Shown here: one piece after another, positions 25,300 to 33,688 of the stretch | How positions within the stretch are numbered: position 1 is the stretch's first letter | Layout of the letters: each line of letters starts with the position of its first letter | Notes under the pieces: model-generated | What the model was told of the DNA's origin: nothing | Seen by the model: the letters and a program-made list of their open reading frames with translations, nothing else | Databases searched by the model: none | Program-made: the position numbers and the translations under genes | DNA from: G965267185 sp965267185 | GTDB taxonomy: Bacteria > Pseudomonadota > Alphaproteobacteria > UBA6615 | Direction of reading: 5' to 3' | Length of the DNA: 64,000 bases | NCBI GenBank assembly: GCA_965267185.1 | Contig: OZ253937.1 | Span: 2,914,001-2,978,000, forward strand

Positions 25300-26135
25300 C
25301 CTTCAGCGCAAAAGACATTTTTTCACTGGAAGGGAAAACCGCACTGGTCACGGGAGCGTCCGGTTTTCTCGGCCGCACACTTTGCGAAGCCTTGCTCGAT
25401 AACGGCGCAACGGTTGTCGCGTTCGGCCGGTCGAGCCGGACGGAGTCGGAGGTTAAAGCCTGGCAAGAACGCTACGGCCCGAACCGTGCGACGGCACGGC
25501 GGATCGATATGTACGACCTCGGCGCGCTCGAAAACGCCTTGAGCGAGACCCTCGCTGCGACCGGTGGCATCGACATCCTGGTCAACAATGCTCACGAGAT
25601 GAGCACAGCAGCGGGTTTCAACTCTCCCGATGCGGCCCTCGAAACCGCGGGGTTCGATCAATGGGAACGTAACATTGCAGGCGGCGTCCAATGGCCCGCA
25701 ACGACAACGCGCATTGTCGGCGGCGCGATGAAGAAAGCGGGGAACGGCGCCATCATCAACGTCGCTTCGATGTACGGGCTCGTCGCGCCGAGCCCGTCGC
25801 TCTACGCCGGCACGGATTTCCTCAATCCACCGGGCTACTCCGCAGCCAAAGCGGCGATGCTCGCCCTGACGCGTTATACCGCCTCGTTTTGGGGGCGCGA
25901 CGGCGTACGCTGCAATGCGCTGGTCCCCGGACCGTTCTCCAACGTCGAGGACGACAGCGACAACGCCGTCGATCCCGATGATCCGTTCCTAAAACGCCTC
26001 GAAGACCGAACCTGCCTCGGCCGGGTCGGTGCCCCGCGCGAACTCGCCGGCGCACTGGTCTTCCTCGCCTCGAACGCCAGCAGCTACATGACCGGTCAAT
26101 CCCTGGTCGTCGACGGCGGCTGGACAATCATCTGA
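25296..26135 (+). CDS. SDR-family oxidoreductase (PtmA-like), tandem paralogue
   Basis: A 279-residue SDR with TGASGFLGRTLCEA near residue 18, NNAHEMS near 100, NVASMYGLVAPSPSLY near 150 and GYSAAKAAMLALTRY near 180. It shares with its upstream neighbour the spacing and the RYxAxxWxxxGVRCNAL stretch, pointing to an old tandem duplication. GTG start overlaps the previous TGA. A 34-base gap follows before the second neuB. Confidence 0.85.
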   Translation: MTFSAKDIFSLEGKTALVTGASGFLGRTLCEALLDNGATVVAFGRSSRTESEVKAWQERYGPNRATARRIDMYDLGALENALSETLAATGGIDILVNNAHEMSTAAGFNSPDAALETAGFDQWERNIAGGVQWPATTTRIVGGAMKKAGNGAIINVASMYGLVAPSPSLYAGTDFLNPPGYSAAKAAMLALTRYTASFWGRDGVRCNALVPGPFSNVEDDSDNAVDPDDPFLKRLEDRTCLGRVGAPRELAGALVFLASNASSYMTGQSLVVDGGWTII

Positions 26136-26169
26136 TATAAACCCAAAAAGTTCACCGAAGGATCTCAAA

Positions 26170-27057
26170 ATGTCCCAGCCCATTCGTATCGGCGAACAGC
26201 TCGTTGGTCCCGGCCAACCCTGTTTCGTCACCGCCGAGATCGGCATCAACCACAACGGCGATCTCGATCTCGCCCGCAAACTGGTCGCCGCGGCGGTCAC
26301 CGCCGGTTGCGACGCCGTCAAATTCCAAAAGCGTACCGTCGATACCGTCTATACGCCGGAAGAGCTGGCCCGCGAACGCGAAAACCCCTTCGGCCCGACC
26401 AACGGCGACCTCAAACGGGGGCTTGAGTTCGATTTTGAGGCGTACTCAGCGATCGACGAATTCTGCAAGCTCAATAACATGATGTGGTTTTCGTCGTGCT
26501 GGGATGAAGCGTCGGTCGACTTCTGTGAGGAATTCAACCCGCCCTGCTACAAAATCGCCTCGGCCAGCCTGACTGACGACGATCTGCTCAAGCATCACCG
26601 TGCAACGGGCCGGCCGATTATTCTGTCGACGGGCATGAGCACGATCGCGCAGATCGATCATGCGGTCGATGTGCTCGGCACCAATGACCTAATCATCTTG
26701 CATGCCACCAGCACATATCCATCGAAGCCCGAAGAATTGAATCTGCGCTGCCTTCATACGCTTATGGAGCGTTACGACGTGCCGATCGGCTACTCCGGCC
26801 ATGAGGTTGGGCTCAACACGTCGGTCGCCGCCGCTGTCATGGGGGCGTGTATGATCGAGCGCCACATCACGCTGGACCGCGCGATGTGGGGCAGCGATCA
26901 AGCTGCCTCAATCGAGCCCCAAGGCTTTGCCCGGATGGTGCGCGACATCCACACCATCGAAAGTGCGCTCGGCGATGGCAATAAGGTCGTCTATGACAGC
27001 GAGGTTCCGATCATCGACAAGCTGCGCCGCGTTGATACGCAGCGCCTCGCGAGTTAG
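26170..27057 (+). CDS. neuB: NeuB-family nonulosonic acid synthase lacking the SAF domain
   Basis: A 295-residue synthase barrel: FVTAEIGINHNGDLDLA near residue 20, AVKFQKRTVDTVYTP near 52, KIASASLTDD, ILSTGMST and PIGYSGHEVG. It ends after the barrel and has no antifreeze-like C-terminal domain, unlike the gene at 10656. SAF in canonical NeuB completes the partner subunit's active site, so this shorter form must work differently or belong to a SAF-less subfamily. MWGSDQAASIEP is a hallmark of the NeuB group. Product unknown. Confidence 0.88.
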   Translation: MSQPIRIGEQLVGPGQPCFVTAEIGINHNGDLDLARKLVAAAVTAGCDAVKFQKRTVDTVYTPEELARERENPFGPTNGDLKRGLEFDFEAYSAIDEFCKLNNMMWFSSCWDEASVDFCEEFNPPCYKIASASLTDDDLLKHHRATGRPIILSTGMSTIAQIDHAVDVLGTNDLIILHATSTYPSKPEELNLRCLHTLMERYDVPIGYSGHEVGLNTSVAAAVMGACMIERHITLDRAMWGSDQAASIEPQGFARMVRDIHTIESALGDGNKVVYDSEVPIIDKLRRVDTQRLAS

Positions 27058-27096
27058 CCCAACCGCAAACTCGATAGACGGAACTAATTTAAAATT

Positions 27097-28371
27097 ATGG
27101 CCTATCGCATCGTCATTCGCGCGCACACCGCGCGCCGTGATACCGCGGCCTCTGTTCTGCTCGAGCGCGCCCTGGAGCGAGCTGGCTTCGATGTCTTTGT
27201 CGCAAGCCTCAGGAACTTCAACCGTGTGGTGAAGTCCTGGAAACCTCACATCATAATCGTGCAGACGACCGGTGCGGCGCTACAAGCGTATGAACTGTAT
27301 CCGGATGCCAAAATTGTGTTCCTGGACGCAGAAGGACTCCAGCCCGAGGACAATTCTTGGGCCACGTTCTGGTCCGAAAATCCGCGCCACTATGAGGTCA
27401 TCGACCTTGTGCTCCTGTGGGGACCGTCGTTGGCCGAAGAGATGACAAGATTGATGGAGGGACACGACCTATCGAAAGTTCGCCTGGTGGGATCGCCCAA
27501 ATTCGATCTCGTCGACTATGTCAAAAAGAACCTGGTGCCCGATCCGCCGCCCAAATCAATCGGTCTCGTTGGGCGGTTTCCGGCGATAAACAACCATTCG
27601 GGAATCCCGGCGATCCGGGGCCTTCATGTAAAATCGCACCTCGATTTTACGGTCAATTGTTGCCATGCGTTCCATGTACAGCATCAGATCGTGAGCCGTA
27701 TCCTTAAAGAAACGGACATCTCGATCAGCCTGCGGCCGCATCCATTAGAAGATATAGAAAGCTATTACCGCTATGTGATCCCGTCGTTTGGGGCCGAGTA
27801 CGAGGATCGTTTTGTTGTCGATGACAGGCTCGATGTCGCGGAGTGGATGTCGGAGCAACGTGCGTTGCTGTCCCCGACCTCTACTGCCTACATTGAGGCC
27901 TATCTGCTCGGAATTCCGTTTATCATCGTCGACCGCATAAGCGGCATGTACGACTACAACGCTGAGCATGCCAAAGTTTGCCGGGAATGGCTGGAATCGG
28001 CGTTCGTCCCGGAAACGATCGATGAGGCAGTCCAATTCATCTTGGATTCGCCGAACCTGGACACCTCTTCATCGACCATGGATCGGCAACTTGCTCAGCA
28101 TTGCGGCCTGCCGAACGACCAATCTTCGACCTCGCGCATCGTCAGCGCCATTGTCGAAATGGTAAATGATCGCCCGCCGCAACCGGCGAAAGGACTAGCG
28201 CTGCCCAAAGGGTTAGTCCACTTGGCGGATGAGCTCGCTTTTCGCCGGGCAATGCGGCGAGATCCGCTGCACGCAAATTTCCACTACAAAAAAGGGTTTC
28301 ACGAAGCGCCGGCGTACATAGATGCGGTTCTCGATCAGATTAATTCCGCCGCGAGCAGGACCGCCGCGTGA
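27097..28371 (+). CDS. Surface carbohydrate biosynthesis protein (GT-B-like)
   Basis: A 424-residue protein resembling the surface carbohydrate biosynthesis family found next to NeuB and NeuA genes. LWGPSLAEEM near residue 108, SLRPHPLEDIESYY near 210 and LSPTSTAYIEAYLLGIPFI near 265 look like GT-B glycosyltransferase or CDP-glycerol-transferase-like elements. It may transfer a nonulosonic acid, but I cannot show it. Its last bases overlap the next gene start. Confidence 0.65.
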   Translation: MAYRIVIRAHTARRDTAASVLLERALERAGFDVFVASLRNFNRVVKSWKPHIIIVQTTGAALQAYELYPDAKIVFLDAEGLQPEDNSWATFWSENPRHYEVIDLVLLWGPSLAEEMTRLMEGHDLSKVRLVGSPKFDLVDYVKKNLVPDPPPKSIGLVGRFPAINNHSGIPAIRGLHVKSHLDFTVNCCHAFHVQHQIVSRILKETDISISLRPHPLEDIESYYRYVIPSFGAEYEDRFVVDDRLDVAEWMSEQRALLSPTSTAYIEAYLLGIPFIIVDRISGMYDYNAEHAKVCREWLESAFVPETIDEAVQFILDSPNLDTSSSTMDRQLAQHCGLPNDQSSTSRIVSAIVEMVNDRPPQPAKGLALPKGLVHLADELAFRRAMRRDPLHANFHYKKGFHEAPAYIDAVLDQINSAASRTAA

Positions 28372-29837
28372 CGACCTTCGACTGCGCAGCGATTTCATTG
28401 GCTGACAGTGAAGCCTTCGCGCGCTTGTCGGGCGACCGGAATCCTATTCACATTGACCCCCATGTGGCCCGGCGTCTGCTCTATGGCCAGACGGTCGTTC
28501 ACGGCGTGCACCTGGCGTTGCACGCTTTGGACCAAACGATGACTTCAATGGAATCGGTCGAGTCCCCGCATCGGATCAAGGCACGTTTTCACGCACCTCT
28601 GTTTCACGATGCCTCTACGGTTGCGACCGTCACATCGGGCGCCTCGAAAAAGCGGCATTTGAGCATCCGTACGAAAGACCGCGAACTTGCGTCGCTCGAT
28701 ATCGAATCGACGCAGCCGGGGGAGGCCACGCAGCAAATTCTGCCGGCAACCCGGCCTAACGAATTGATATCACCGATCACACTGGACGAGAGCGCGCTGT
28801 CAAATGCAAACGGCAGTATAGAACTAGGCCTGGATCGAGATACGCACCAGAAACTATTGCCCCGTCTTGCCGAATCGAGACAGTGGGACGGCATCGTGTC
28901 GTTACTATTGGGCGCGACCTATGTTGTCGGCATGCTTTGCCCGGGTATGCATTCTTTGCTGGCGGGCTTCGATATAGCTACCCACGGCGGACATTCTGCA
29001 CCGAATCCAACAAATAGCCTGAGCTACCGCGTCAAACGCTTTGATCCCCGCTACCGGATGGTGGATATCGAAATTGAAGCGGGCCCATGGAGCGGTAGCG
29101 TAAACGCCTTTATCCGCCCGACACCCGCCATGCAACCATCTTATGACATTGTCTGCAGCCGAGCCGACACCGACGATTGGACGGGACGGCACGCGTTAAT
29201 CGTTGGCGGATCGCGCGGCCTCGGTGAAATTGCCGCAAAGATCGTGTGCGCTGCCGGCGGCCATGTAACCCTGACGTTTCAACAGGGCGAAGACGACGCA
29301 CAGCGGGTGCTCGACGAAATCAACAGCGGTGGCGGTAAAATAGGATGCCTGCGGCTCGATGTGACGGGCGATTTATCTGCTGATCTTTCTGCCCTCAAGG
29401 GCGACCCGCTAACCGACATCCTCTACTTTGCGTCACCACACATAGATATCAATTCGGATGGCAAATTCGACTGGACGCTGTTCGATAGCTACCTAGCGGT
29501 ATACGCTCAGCCGCTCGCCCCTCTTCTCGCGGTCCTCGCCGATCGAATGGCGGCGGACGGTGCGAAACTTTTCTGGCCCTCATCGACCTTCATCGACCAA
29601 CCGGTCCGCGGCTTCGCCGAATATGCCGCCGCCAAAAGCGCTGGAGAGACGATCTGCAGATCACTCGAGCTCAGTCATCCAAATCTAACTGTGGCAACGC
29701 CCCGCCTGCCGCGCATGCGAACCGATCAAACCCTTTCCATCATGCCGATTGAAACCGCAGAGCCGCTCGATATCCTGATAGAGATGCTCCTGGACAGCTA
29801 CGGAGCGCACCCAAATGCCCGATCCCACGTTGGCTAG
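28368..29837 (+). CDS. MaoC-like dehydratase fused to SDR/ketoreductase-like domain
   Basis: A 489-residue fusion. Residues 1-110 have a MaoC hot-dog core: FARLSGDRNPIHIDP with the hydratase Asp and His, then YGQTVVHGVHLA. Residues 115-265 may be a second, degenerate hot-dog. Residues 275-480 are an SDR with LIVGGSRGLGEIAAKI near residue 280 and a Tyr/Lys in FAEYAAAKSAGETI near 423. Such parts reduce and dehydrate acyl thioesters. No ketosynthase or acyltransferase is attached or nearby. It begins the acyl cassette that ends near 35010. Gene overlaps on both sides point to co-translation. Confidence 0.8.
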   Translation: MTTFDCAAISLADSEAFARLSGDRNPIHIDPHVARRLLYGQTVVHGVHLALHALDQTMTSMESVESPHRIKARFHAPLFHDASTVATVTSGASKKRHLSIRTKDRELASLDIESTQPGEATQQILPATRPNELISPITLDESALSNANGSIELGLDRDTHQKLLPRLAESRQWDGIVSLLLGATYVVGMLCPGMHSLLAGFDIATHGGHSAPNPTNSLSYRVKRFDPRYRMVDIEIEAGPWSGSVNAFIRPTPAMQPSYDIVCSRADTDDWTGRHALIVGGSRGLGEIAAKIVCAAGGHVTLTFQQGEDDAQRVLDEINSGGGKIGCLRLDVTGDLSADLSALKGDPLTDILYFASPHIDINSDGKFDWTLFDSYLAVYAQPLAPLLAVLADRMAADGAKLFWPSSTFIDQPVRGFAEYAAAKSAGETICRSLELSHPNLTVATPRLPRMRTDQTLSIMPIETAEPLDILIEMLLDSYGAHPNARSHVG

Positions 29838-30783
29838 CGAGCACGTAGACACATCTGTCGAGGCGCTCACGGTTCGCTTCCCTTCAATGGGGCGGATACT
29901 TGCCGAAGTGATTTCCCAATGGCCCGATCATGCATCTTTCATCGAGCGCCGGTTTAAAAACGACAGCGCCGATTTTCTCTCCCGTAGTGAGAAGCTTGCC
30001 GACGATATCTTGCGGCTAACGGGCGACAATCTGAGCGAATATTGTTCCGACTACCGCTGGATGTGCGATGAATTTGTGAAGGAAGAAATATTCTTTCAGC
30101 GAAACAAACGCTACCGGCTTTCAACACTGCAGGAGGCACAGCAGTCGGTCTACGACAATTCCAACTTCATGAAGCAGTACATGTTCGGCTTGCTGGTGTC
30201 GCAGATACTATGGCGAAACCATGCTTGTGTGTTCGATACATATGTAACCGATTTCCTGGGAGCGATTGAGCAACCGTTCCAACATCTCGAGGTTGGCCCC
30301 GGACACGGGCTGTTTCTTCACCGCGCCGCAATTCATCCGCTATGCCAATCCGCGCACGGTTGGGACATCAGCGAAACCAGCCTAGGGACAACAGCCCACG
30401 CACTGGCCGCCCTGCAATCAGACGACAAAGTTAAACTCGAACACCGCGACGTTGCTGTACCGAACACCGACAGTCTCAATTTCGATACGGTGGTGATTAG
30501 CGAGGTTCTCGAACATGTGGAACAGCCGAACGCTGTCCTCGGCGGCCTTGTCAGTGTGATGCGTCCAGGCGGTTCCATCTTCATAAACGTGCCGGTGAAC
30601 AGCCCGGCTCCCGATCACATTTATCTTTGGCGAGAGCCCGAAGAGATTGCTGCTTTAGCCGAGGATGCCGGTATAGAGGTCGTGCGGGAGTTTTATTTTC
30701 CCGCCACCGGTTTTTCGCTCGAACAGGCCCGCAAGGCGAACATAACTATTTCTGTAGTTGTTATCGGCCGGCGAACATATTGA
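29815..30783 (+). CDS. Class I SAM methyltransferase
   Basis: A 322-residue methyltransferase. LEVGPGHGLFLHRAA near residue 160 is the SAM loop, followed by GWDIS, VVISEVLEHVEQP near 225 and VMRPGGSIFINVPV near 245. The first 110 residues are a helical region I cannot place. It overlaps the upstream fusion gene by 23 bases. In methoxymalonyl-ACP pathways an O-methyltransferase accompanies FkbH and an ACP; this gene lies next to the same two partners, so O-methylation of a glyceryl group is possible. Confidence 0.8.
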   Translation: MPDPTLASEHVDTSVEALTVRFPSMGRILAEVISQWPDHASFIERRFKNDSADFLSRSEKLADDILRLTGDNLSEYCSDYRWMCDEFVKEEIFFQRNKRYRLSTLQEAQQSVYDNSNFMKQYMFGLLVSQILWRNHACVFDTYVTDFLGAIEQPFQHLEVGPGHGLFLHRAAIHPLCQSAHGWDISETSLGTTAHALAALQSDDKVKLEHRDVAVPNTDSLNFDTVVISEVLEHVEQPNAVLGGLVSVMRPGGSIFINVPVNSPAPDHIYLWREPEEIAALAEDAGIEVVREFYFPATGFSLEQARKANITISVVVIGRRTY

Positions 30784-30793
30784 GGCAGGCCAG

Positions 30794-32548
30794 TTGACGA
30801 CGAATTCAATGGAAGCGCTTAGCTACACGGCAGCCCTGAAGCAGGTTCGAAGCCTGAACCAAAATCCTGGCGGCACCGACACGGCGGACACTAAGTATCA
30901 GGTCTCGATCGGTGGTAACTGCAATGTCCGGTTTCTCGAACCCGGCCTGCGCGTTGCTTTTGGTCGCGAGGGGCTCGCTGCCACAATCCATGAATGTGGC
31001 TATGACTCGTGGATTGCCGACTGCTATCAGCCCCAAACTAAGACCGACGCATGGGTCATCTGGCTGTCATCGTCGGGACTTTCGAACGGTGGCATCACAC
31101 GCGGGCAGATGGACATCTCTGCCATCCACGATGCGCTTTCCGCCGCCCTCGCGCGCGGCGAACGGGTTGTGGTCATCCTGCCCGAGACCATCGATGTCGC
31201 GCTTGACGGTTTTTCACAGTTCGCAGCTTGGAATAGAGACCTGCGGCGCGTTGCCGAAGAGGCCTTTCCTGACGGTGTCTTGCTAATCGACCCCGACCGA
31301 ATTGCTCTCGCAGGGGAGTCCCACAACTGGTTTGCGCCGAGCTACTGGTCACTCGCCAAACTACCTCTCCATCCCGACGCGGCAACACTGCTGGCACAGA
31401 AGGCAGCAGAGCTGGTTCTTCGCAGCCGACGTCCGATCGTGAAAGCCGTTATCGTGGATCTCGACAACACTCTTTGGGGAGGAGTGATCGGCGAAGACGG
31501 CATCGAAGGAATCAGGCTCGACCCGGCGAGCGACGGACGCCCCTATCTGCAACTACAGCAGATTTTGAAAGATATATCTGAACAGGGAGTCCCTCTTGCC
31601 GTCGTAAGCAAAAACAACCCGGCCGATGCGCAAGCGCCATTCGAGCAATGTGACGAGATGATATTGCGCCGGGACGACTTCGCGGCGTTTCACGCCGGAT
31701 GGGGCAATAAGTTCGAAGCGATTCAAACGATCGTGGAAAACCTCGGAATTGGCATGGACACCGTTTGCTTCATTGATGATTCACCGCACGAACGCGATGA
31801 AGCTCGCGCATTCTTGCCCGAGCTTATTGTTCCAGAGCTGCCAGAAAATCCTGAATCGCGACCCGCCGCACTTGTCACCTCGGGGCTGTTTCTCAAACCC
31901 ACCGTCAGCAGCGAGGACCTTGCTCGCGTCGGCTTCTACAAGGACAACGCCAAACGCCAACAACACAGCGAAAAATTCACCGACTGGAACAGCTACCTTG
32001 CCAGCCTCGAAATGCGCGTGGAGGCTCAGGTCGTTTCGGCAGCCAACCTACAACGCGTCACGTCGCTTGTTCAGAAGACCAACCAATTCAATCTGACCAA
32101 CCGGCGCCACGACAGCGCACAGATCAAGGCGTTGGCGAGCGATCCAAACTGGTTCACCTATTGCTACACGCTGAGCGATCGATTTGGCGCAGCTGGGATT
32201 ATCGGTGTGATGCTCGCACACGCGGATAAGGGCGAAGTCGAGATCGATACCTGGCTACTCTCCTGCCGGGTAATCAATCGTCAAGCGGAGTTGGCGATGT
32301 TTGACCATCTGCTCCAATGGATGACAAAACGCGACATCACACGGCTGTCGGCCACCTATGTTCCGACCCCCCAAAACGTGTTGATCGAAAATCTCTTAAG
32401 CGACCTCAGCCTGAAACTCGCCGACAGCGATGGCGACGGCATGCGCTATACCGGAGTTGGGATCGAACGTCCTGAATACTGCGCAACACTTGAATTAACC
32501 TGCAACAGGCAAGAGTCATCGGAACAGGACAGCATAAGCGTACAATGA
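30794..32548 (+). CDS. fkbH: FkbH-like HAD-IIIC protein (glyceryl-ACP synthase type)
   Basis: A 584-residue protein. The N-terminal part is SGNH-like, the HAD core has the FkbH hallmark VDLDNTLWGGVIGEDG near residue 220 and CFIDDSPHERDEA near 325, and the last 150 residues look GNAT-like (LVQKTNQFNLTNRR, AGIIGVMLA). FkbH proteins take 1,3-bisphosphoglycerate and load a D-glyceryl unit onto an ACP. No ACP domain is fused, but one is encoded next. The TTG at 30794 has GAGG eight bases upstream; ATG at 30809 is an alternative. The gene overlaps the ACP gene start. Confidence 0.9.
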   Translation: MTTNSMEALSYTAALKQVRSLNQNPGGTDTADTKYQVSIGGNCNVRFLEPGLRVAFGREGLAATIHECGYDSWIADCYQPQTKTDAWVIWLSSSGLSNGGITRGQMDISAIHDALSAALARGERVVVILPETIDVALDGFSQFAAWNRDLRRVAEEAFPDGVLLIDPDRIALAGESHNWFAPSYWSLAKLPLHPDAATLLAQKAAELVLRSRRPIVKAVIVDLDNTLWGGVIGEDGIEGIRLDPASDGRPYLQLQQILKDISEQGVPLAVVSKNNPADAQAPFEQCDEMILRRDDFAAFHAGWGNKFEAIQTIVENLGIGMDTVCFIDDSPHERDEARAFLPELIVPELPENPESRPAALVTSGLFLKPTVSSEDLARVGFYKDNAKRQQHSEKFTDWNSYLASLEMRVEAQVVSAANLQRVTSLVQKTNQFNLTNRRHDSAQIKALASDPNWFTYCYTLSDRFGAAGIIGVMLAHADKGEVEIDTWLLSCRVINRQAELAMFDHLLQWMTKRDITRLSATYVPTPQNVLIENLLSDLSLKLADSDGDGMRYTGVGIERPEYCATLELTCNRQESSEQDSISVQ

Positions 32549-32784
32549 GCGAAAACCTTTTAGCCGAAATATGCCGCGATATTTTCGAGGCCGAGTCAAT
32601 CAACGTTGAGCCAGAAAGTAGGATCCGCGAATCCGAGAACTGGAGCTCGTTCGGACATATCCAGTTTATGATCGCTGTGGAGGAATCCTTCGGCGTGGAA
32701 TTCACCACAGACGAGGTTCAGAACGTAGAAACGTTCGGCGAGCTCAATGAACTGATCCACGCCAAAGGCGGGAAATTTGAGTAG
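32545..32784 (+). CDS. Stand-alone acyl carrier protein
   Basis: A 79-residue acidic protein with an ACP helix pattern. The phosphopantetheine site reads NWSSFGHIQFM, so the usual Asp-Ser-Leu is Ser-Ser-Phe. The serine that would carry the arm is kept, but the Asp before it is lost. VEESFGVEFTTDEV near residue 47 is the normal helix after it. It starts inside the stop of the FkbH-like gene and is the obvious partner for glyceryl loading. No phosphopantetheinyl transferase is seen in the window. Confidence 0.85.
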   Translation: MSENLLAEICRDIFEAESINVEPESRIRESENWSSFGHIQFMIAVEESFGVEFTTDEVQNVETFGELNELIHAKGGKFE

Positions 32785-33688
32785 GATCGAGCGGCAAAAA
32801 CCGGTCTCTCTCGACGATATCGAGGCCGGCCTTTACCGCGTCATTGATCCCGCCGACGAGATCATCGTCTTCCACAGCGGTCTTTGGAGATTCGGTCACG
32901 CCGTCCGCCCGATGCCAGCCGATTTTGTCGACCAACTGCTCGACAGAGTCCTGAAGATAGTCGGACCCGACCGAACGCTTTTGATCTCCGCCTATACGAC
33001 AAGCACGTTTCCCCGCAGCAGGACCTACGATCTCGAACGCGATCGGCCAGAAACCGGAGACATCGCCATCGCGATGCTAAAACGGGGATGCGCCGAACGT
33101 ACAAGGCAGCCGATGAACTCCTACATGGTCATGGGACCACGGACCGGAGATTTCCTCGATTGTCCCTGTTCTACGGCATGGGGCGATGACAGCGTCATGG
33201 CGCTACTGCAGCGTGAGCGCGCTCGCTTCGTAACGCTAGGCGAGGTCTGGCATGAATCATGTTCGTACTATCACCGCTCGGAAGAGATTTGCCGTGTGCC
33301 GTATCGATACTTCAAACGTTTCGAAGGGGAGATGCTTCAAAACGGCCGATCTATCGGACGGTGCAGCGACGTTCTTTTCGTCAAATCGTTGAACGTTCAT
33401 TGCGATGATTTCTATGCCGGCCCTGAACTCATCCTGCGCGAGCGAGATTTGACCGTCGATGCCGGTGATCCACGTTACATTCTCGAATCCGCGCGCGTGG
33501 ACGACATCGTCGATGTGACCTGTGAAATTCTCGCCGACGATCCCTACTACTTTGTCCAAAACCGGGATGCCGTTAAGGCATGGGTAAATGACGGCATGCT
33601 GGAAGAAATCGCCGCCCTTGCGCCGGATCAGCAGTATGCCGGCAACACTGAAATAATCCGCCACAACGAAGAAAGCCGGAAACTCTGA
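32777..33688 (+). CDS. AAC(3)-family acyltransferase
   Basis: A 303-residue protein of the aminoglycoside 3-N-acetyltransferase fold. VFHSGLWRFG near residue 35, LISAYTTSTFPR near 75, and LGEVWHESCSYYHRSEE near 155, where the family has its TxxHxxE catalytic stretch. The TTG start lies inside the ACP gene end. In this place it probably moves an acyl group from the ACP to a sugar amine and is not an antibiotic resistance gene. The next gene again overlaps by one base. Confidence 0.82.
   Translation: MSRIERQKPVSLDDIEAGLYRVIDPADEIIVFHSGLWRFGHAVRPMPADFVDQLLDRVLKIVGPDRTLLISAYTTSTFPRSRTYDLERDRPETGDIAIAMLKRGCAERTRQPMNSYMVMGPRTGDFLDCPCSTAWGDDSVMALLQRERARFVTLGEVWHESCSYYHRSEEICRVPYRYFKRFEGEMLQNGRSIGRCSDVLFVKSLNVHCDDFYAGPELILRERDLTVDAGDPRYILESARVDDIVDVTCEILADDPYYFVQNRDAVKAWVNDGMLEEIAALAPDQQYAGNTEIIRHNEESRKL

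Noticed and set aside
29091..29101. AGCGGTAGCGT, another ops-like match
   Set aside because: Inside the MaoC-SDR coding region, no transcription-start context.
28368..32784. Polyketide synthase module
   Set aside because: FkbH-like, ACP and reductase parts are there, but no ketosynthase or acyltransferase domain is present.
32777..33688. Aminoglycoside resistance gene
   Set aside because: AAC(3) fold, but embedded and overlapping in an ACP-containing glycan cassette with no resistance context.
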